DNA from: Burkholderia sp. 4M9327F10
GTDB lineage: Bacteria > Pseudomonadota > Gammaproteobacteria > Burkholderiales > Burkholderiaceae
Length of the DNA stretch: 64,000 nt
Assembly: GCF_005503145.1 (NCBI RefSeq)
Contig: NZ_SCNV01000021.1
Span: 60,045 to 124,044, forward strand
Reading direction: 5' to 3'
The translations under genes and the position numbers were made by a program. This document shows, piece after piece, positions 60,408 through 64,000 of this stretch (within the stretch, counting starts at the first letter, position 1; each line of letters starts with the position of its first letter). Below the pieces are notes generated by a model. The model was not told the origin of the DNA and did no database searches. It worked only from the letters and a program-made list of their open reading frames with translations.

Positions 60408-62879
60408 ATGACTGACACGAACAATTCGCAACCCGATAACAGCTACGGCGCCTCATCGATTCAGATCCTCGAAGGTCTGGAGGCAGTGCGCAAGCGACCG
60501 GGTATGTACATCGGGGATACATCGGACGGCACCGGTTTGCACCACCTCGTTTTCGAAGTGCTGGACAACTCGATCGACGAAGCGTTGGCCGGGCACTGCG
60601 ACGACATCCAGGTGATCATCCACGCGGACAACTCGATCTCCATCACCGACAACGGCCGCGGCGTGCCCACCGGCCTGAAGATGGACGACAAGCACGACCC
60701 GAAGCGCAGCGCCGCTGAAATCGTGATGACCGAGCTGCACGCCGGCGGCAAGTTCGACCAGAACAGCTACAAGGTGTCCGGCGGCCTGCACGGCGTGGGC
60801 GTGTCGTGCGTGAACGCGCTGTCGGCATGGTTGCGCCTCACCATTCGCCGCGACGGCAAGAAGCACTTCATGGAATTCCACCGTGGCGTGCCGCAGAACC
60901 GCATCCTCGAAGAGATCGACGGCGTGGCCGTCTCGCCGATTCAGGTGACCGGCGACACCGAAAACCGCGGCACGGAAGTGCACTTCCTCGCCGATGAGAC
61001 GATTTTCGGCAACATCGAATACCACTACGACATTCTGGCGAAGCGCATTCGCGAACTGTCGTTCCTGAATAACGGCGTGCGGATTCGCCTGCTGGATCAG
61101 CGCACCGGCAAGGAAGAAGATTTCGCGTTTGTGGGCGGCGTGAAGGGTTTTGTTGAGTACATCAACAAGAACAAAGCCGTGCTGCACCCGACTATTTTCC
61201 ACGTCACGGGCGAGAAGGATGGTGTGGGCGTGGAAGTGGCTATGCAATGGAACGATAGCTACAACGAGAACGTGCTGTGCTTCACGAACAACATTCCGCA
61301 ACGGGATGGCGGGACGCACTTGACCGGCTTGCGCGCGGCGATGACGCGGGTGATGAACAAGTACATCGCCGATCACGAGATTGCCAAGAAGGCGAAGGTT
61401 GAAACCTCGGGCGATGATATGCGCGAAGGTTTGTCGTGCGTGCTGTCCGTGAAGGTGCCGGAGCCGAAGTTCTCCGCGCAGACCAAGGACAAGCTGGTTT
61501 CTTCTGAAGTGCGGGCGCCGGTGGAAGACGTGGTCGCCAAGGCGCTTGAGGAGTTTCTGCTGGAAACGCCGAACGACGCCAAGATTATCTGCAGCAAGAT
61601 TGTGGATGCGGCGCGTGCGCGCGATGCGGCGCGGAAGGCTCGGGAGATGACGCGGCGTAAGGGTGTGCTGGATGGGGTTGGGCTGCCTGGGAAGCTGGCG
61701 GATTGCCAGGAGAAGGATCCGGCTAAGTCTGAGATTTATATCGTTGAGGGTGACTCGGCAGGCGGGTCGGCTAAGCAAGGCCGCGACCGGAAGTTTCAGG
61801 CTATCTTGCCGCTGCGTGGCAAGGTGCTTAACGTCGAGAAGGCCCGGTATGACAAGCTGCTTTCTTCGGAGCAGATTGTTACGCTGATCACTGCGCTGGG
61901 TTGCGGGATCGGCAAGGAAGACTACAACCTTGAGAAGCTGCGTTATCACCGCATCATCATCATGACCGATGCTGACGTGGACGGTGCGCACATTCGGACG
62001 CTGCTGCTGACGTTCTTCTATCGGCAGATGCCGGAGATGATCGAGCGTGGGTTTATTTATATCGCTCAACCGCCGCTTTACAAGATCAAGGCTGGGAAGG
62101 ATGAGCGGTATCTCAAGGATGCGGCTGAGCTTAATGCTCATATGCTCAGGCTCGCGCTGAATGGGTCGGAGCTTGTGCCGGCGGAGAATGCTACGGCGAT
62201 TGCTGGGGATGCGCTGGGTGAACTGGCTCGTTCCTACTTGCTCGCGCAGGCTGTGGTTGATCGGTTGAGTCGGCTCTATGACGCTGGGGCGCTTGAGGCT
62301 GTGATGGATGGGGTTGGGATTGATCTCTCAAGCGAACAGGCCGCTGAGGCTTCGGCTAAGGCGCTTGAGGAGAAGCTGAGGGATGATCCTTTGAAGCCTG
62401 AGGTTGTTGTTACGACTATGTATGACCAGGTGCGGGAGCTAAGGTCGCTGCGCGTGTCGCGGACGCATCATGGGAATCAGAAGGTTTCGGTTTTTGATGA
62501 AGAGTTTCAGTTGACTGCGGATTATCAGCAGCTGGTTAACACCGCGCTGACGTTCAAGGGGTTGATTGGGGCTGGGGCTGTTATCAAGCGGGGTGAGCGG
62601 AGTATGGCCGTGAACGACTTCAAGAGTGCTATGAAGTGGTTGATTGCTGATGCTGAACGCAACGTCTCGAAGCAGCGCTATAAAGGCCTCGGTGAGATGA
62701 ATCCTGAGCAGCTTTGGGAAACTACTATGGATCCTAATGTTCGGCGCTTGCTTCGCGTGCAGATTGAGGATGCTATTGCTGCCGATGGCATTTTCACCAC
62801 GCTCATGGGGGATGATGTCGAGCCGCGTAGGGCGTTCATTGAGTCTAATGCGTTGAGGGCGGGGAATATTGATGTTTGA
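60408..62879 (+). CDS. gyrB: DNA gyrase subunit B
   Basis: 823 residues. GHKL ATPase domain (GMYIGDTSDGTGLHHLVFEVLDNSIDEALAG, ITDNGRGVPTG, SGGLHGVGVSCVNALS), transducer domain, TOPRIM domain with EGDSAGGSAKQGRDR near 445 and MTDADVDGAHIRTL, the long proteobacterial insert, and the C-terminal YKGLGEMNPEQLWETTMDP motif. It introduces negative supercoils with GyrA. Codon use shifts in the last ~1.3 kb from C/G-ending to G/T-ending (by my count G+T is 28 of 60 at 60721-60780 and 39 of 60 at 62281-62340). Confidence 0.98.
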   Translation: MTDTNNSQPDNSYGASSIQILEGLEAVRKRPGMYIGDTSDGTGLHHLVFEVLDNSIDEALAGHCDDIQVIIHADNSISITDNGRGVPTGLKMDDKHDPKRSAAEIVMTELHAGGKFDQNSYKVSGGLHGVGVSCVNALSAWLRLTIRRDGKKHFMEFHRGVPQNRILEEIDGVAVSPIQVTGDTENRGTEVHFLADETIFGNIEYHYDILAKRIRELSFLNNGVRIRLLDQRTGKEEDFAFVGGVKGFVEYINKNKAVLHPTIFHVTGEKDGVGVEVAMQWNDSYNENVLCFTNNIPQRDGGTHLTGLRAAMTRVMNKYIADHEIAKKAKVETSGDDMREGLSCVLSVKVPEPKFSAQTKDKLVSSEVRAPVEDVVAKALEEFLLETPNDAKIICSKIVDAARARDAARKAREMTRRKGVLDGVGLPGKLADCQEKDPAKSEIYIVEGDSAGGSAKQGRDRKFQAILPLRGKVLNVEKARYDKLLSSEQIVTLITALGCGIGKEDYNLEKLRYHRIIIMTDADVDGAHIRTLLLTFFYRQMPEMIERGFIYIAQPPLYKIKAGKDERYLKDAAELNAHMLRLALNGSELVPAENATAIAGDALGELARSYLLAQAVVDRLSRLYDAGALEAVMDGVGIDLSSEQAAEASAKALEEKLRDDPLKPEVVVTTMYDQVRELRSLRVSRTHHGNQKVSVFDEEFQLTADYQQLVNTALTFKGLIGAGAVIKRGERSMAVNDFKSAMKWLIADAERNVSKQRYKGLGEMNPEQLWETTMDPNVRRLLRVQIEDAIAADGIFTTLMGDDVEPRRAFIESNALRAGNIDV

Positions 62880-63825
62880 TTCTCAGTGTAGCGGCGTAGG
62901 GCGCCAGAGTAAGTGCGACTGGCGCCACAGTTTTGCGACTGTGAGACCGAGTTTGTGCGACTGACCTATCGAGGCAAGAAAGCTGTTGCGATTGTGGGCC
63001 TAGGCCGAAGACAAATTTAGGGCTGGCATCACAGCGGGACGTTGGCAAACGGATGCCGCCGCACGGAGCGTCTCGAGCTCAGCTGAAAGGCCGAGCTACG
63101 CAACGTCACGGCCACTGCAAGATGTGGAAAAAATTCATGTAATTTGGCGAAGTCGGTGATGGTAGGTCTGCGGATCGCTCCGGACTGCATATTTGTGTTC
63201 GCACCAAATGAATGCGTTCCGCGACCTCCGTCAGAAGCGTCCCGTGACGGGGGCCAAAATCCCCCCAGGAGCTTGCTGGACGGGCTGCGGAACGCTCTTT
63301 CAGTGCTCTGCGGAGTGCGCGAAAAATCGGGGTTTGCGACCCGCAATTTTGAGAAGAATCGCAGAGGATTAGCTTCCCTCGAACGCTCCTTCCTCTCCGT
63401 ATAGCGTCGCATCGCAGCAATGAGCGAATGATGGCGAAATCGAAGAAATCGCCCCGGTATGCTTCCTCAAGCGGGCGGACCGGGGCTTCGGCGCCGTATC
63501 AGCTACGGTCGCTGGAACCATCCTCTCGCCCGCACTCCCGCCGGCAATATCAACTCCGCCCGGTCAAAGACGATATGGTGTCGACGGCGCAGCCGGCTGC
63601 GCTTGTTTCCATCACGACGCGAAGGCGTGACGGTGCTTCGTCTTCAAGCACATCGCTCGGCGGTGAGATATTGATAAAATCAGTGGATTGAAGCGTGCTG
63701 CTGCGTTCCCAAGCCGACGGCTTGCAAACTGCACGGGCTCGCGCAATCCCCAAAGACAGATGATGCTCGCTGCATAAGCGTTGCTCAGGCTGGCCAGCTT
63801 CTCGGCCGCCGGCATAGTTCCTACA
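62880..63825. other. Long non-coding region downstream of gyrB
   Basis: About 950 bases. No open frame is convincing. The unit TGCGACTG is repeated at 62915-62922, 62935-62942 and 62957-62964 (spacing 20-22), the kind of short tandem terminal repeat seen at ends of some insertion sequences. The rest looks like degraded mobile or intergenic DNA. Confidence 0.4.
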
Positions 63826-63927
63826 ATGCCCATAAAACTGGCGTTCGAAAACGAGAAGCTCCGAAAGGTGTGCGAGAGCCCCCGCTCTGTTGATTTGCGC
63901 GGAATCCTGACCCACGATTTGCATTGA
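63826..63927 (+). pseudogene. Truncated RelE/HigB-like toxin fragment
   Basis: MPIKLAFENEKLRKVCESPRSVDLRGILTHDLH, 33 codons. The beginning (I-x-F-x-N-x-KLRKxCE) resembles the N-terminus of small RelE/HigB-like killer toxins, usually ~90-100 residues. The frame ends inside the insertion-sequence-like repeats at 63902, suggesting truncation by insertion. Recognition rests on a short stretch, so confidence is low. Confidence 0.35.
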
Positions 63928-64000
63928 ATTCTGACCCACCCGTTGGACCAGCTTTGCGGGTTATTCGGTGGGTGTCTGGGTCTTCTTTCTCTCCTTCTTT
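63902..64000. mobile_element. Possible end of an IS21-type insertion sequence, continuing beyond the window
   Basis: Direct repeats GAATCCTGACCCAC (63902-63915) and GAATTCTGACCCAC (63926-63939), 24 bases apart. Multiple short terminal repeats of this kind are typical of IS21-family ends. No transposase is visible because the window stops. Confidence 0.35.

Noticed and set aside
60453..62141. 562-codon minus-strand open frame opposite gyrB
   Set aside because: Antisense shadow of gyrB with biased composition; same reasoning for the 420-codon frame opposite dnaN (59169-60431).
63029..63420. Overlapping 104- to 127-codon frames on the minus strand
   Set aside because: Composition is untypical, no ribosome site, and no recognisable motif; treated as non-coding debris.
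1..64000. CRISPR arrays, rRNA, tRNA genes and parS (GTTTCACGTGAAAC-like) sites
   Set aside because: None seen on reading both strands; the parAB region is evidently elsewhere.

Overview
The window is a 64 kb stretch of a primary (housekeeping) chromosome from a betaproteobacterium of the family Burkholderiaceae, most likely Paraburkholderia or Burkholderia. The evidence is the high GC content with C/G-ending codons, the gene order rpmH-rnpA-yidD-yidC...mnmE diverging from dnaA-dnaN-gyrB, small families typical of this group (DUF3717, DUF4148), a type II secretion locus in the order gspDEF / reversed gspC / gspGHIJKLMN, and a palindromic repeat of the 'crcaaagaaaagtagg' kind.

Layout. 1-11.6 kb: catabolic and regulatory genes (mmsA end, LysR, CYTH protein, Lrp/AsnC regulator with phhA-phhB, a TctD/TctE-like two-component pair, a SET-domain methyltransferase, an Old Yellow Enzyme, a class I amidotransferase, a MarR regulator with a cysteine cluster). 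11.9-15.4 kb: two diverged, inverted copies of an origin-like array (DnaA boxes, an 11 nt spacer, a shared 20 nt core with DnaA-trio-like triplets, AT-rich flank) enclosing ybdK and a Kef-type antiporter. 15.4-20.1 kb: mnmC, HU, a CobW GTPase, a small lytic transglycosylase. 20.4-33 kb: the general secretory pathway (T2SS) genes; gspK carries a roughly 670 bp palindromic repeat fused in frame to its N-terminus. 33-44.3 kb: NodT lipoprotein, MarR plus DHA2 efflux pump, gshA, ada-alkA, a candidate sRNA, a VOC protein and yaeQ. 44.9-50.2 kb: small secreted and small single-span membrane proteins, speG, a HIT hydrolase and several orphan terminators. 50.4-53.3 kb: an orphan tyrosine-recombinase homologue lacking its nucleophilic tyrosine, parked at the 3' end of mnmE, a known island hot spot. 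53.6-62.9 kb: HTH regulator, yidC, yidD, rnpA, rpmH, dnaA, dnaN, gyrB. 62.9-64 kb: non-coding debris, a truncated toxin-like ORF and what looks like an IS end.

How it fits together. The dnaA block supplies replication initiation, the clamp and gyrase, but its upstream region holds only one consensus DnaA box. The box cluster lies about 42 kb away at 11.9-15.4 kb, so the functional origin may be there and may be bipartite. This is the observation I consider most worth testing. Other strong leads are the element-fused gspK, the tyrosine-less integrase at mnmE, and the 63 nt sRNA candidate with two anti-Shine-Dalgarno motifs. No rRNA, tRNA or CRISPR array was seen. All similarity statements come from reading the sequence; no database search was run.
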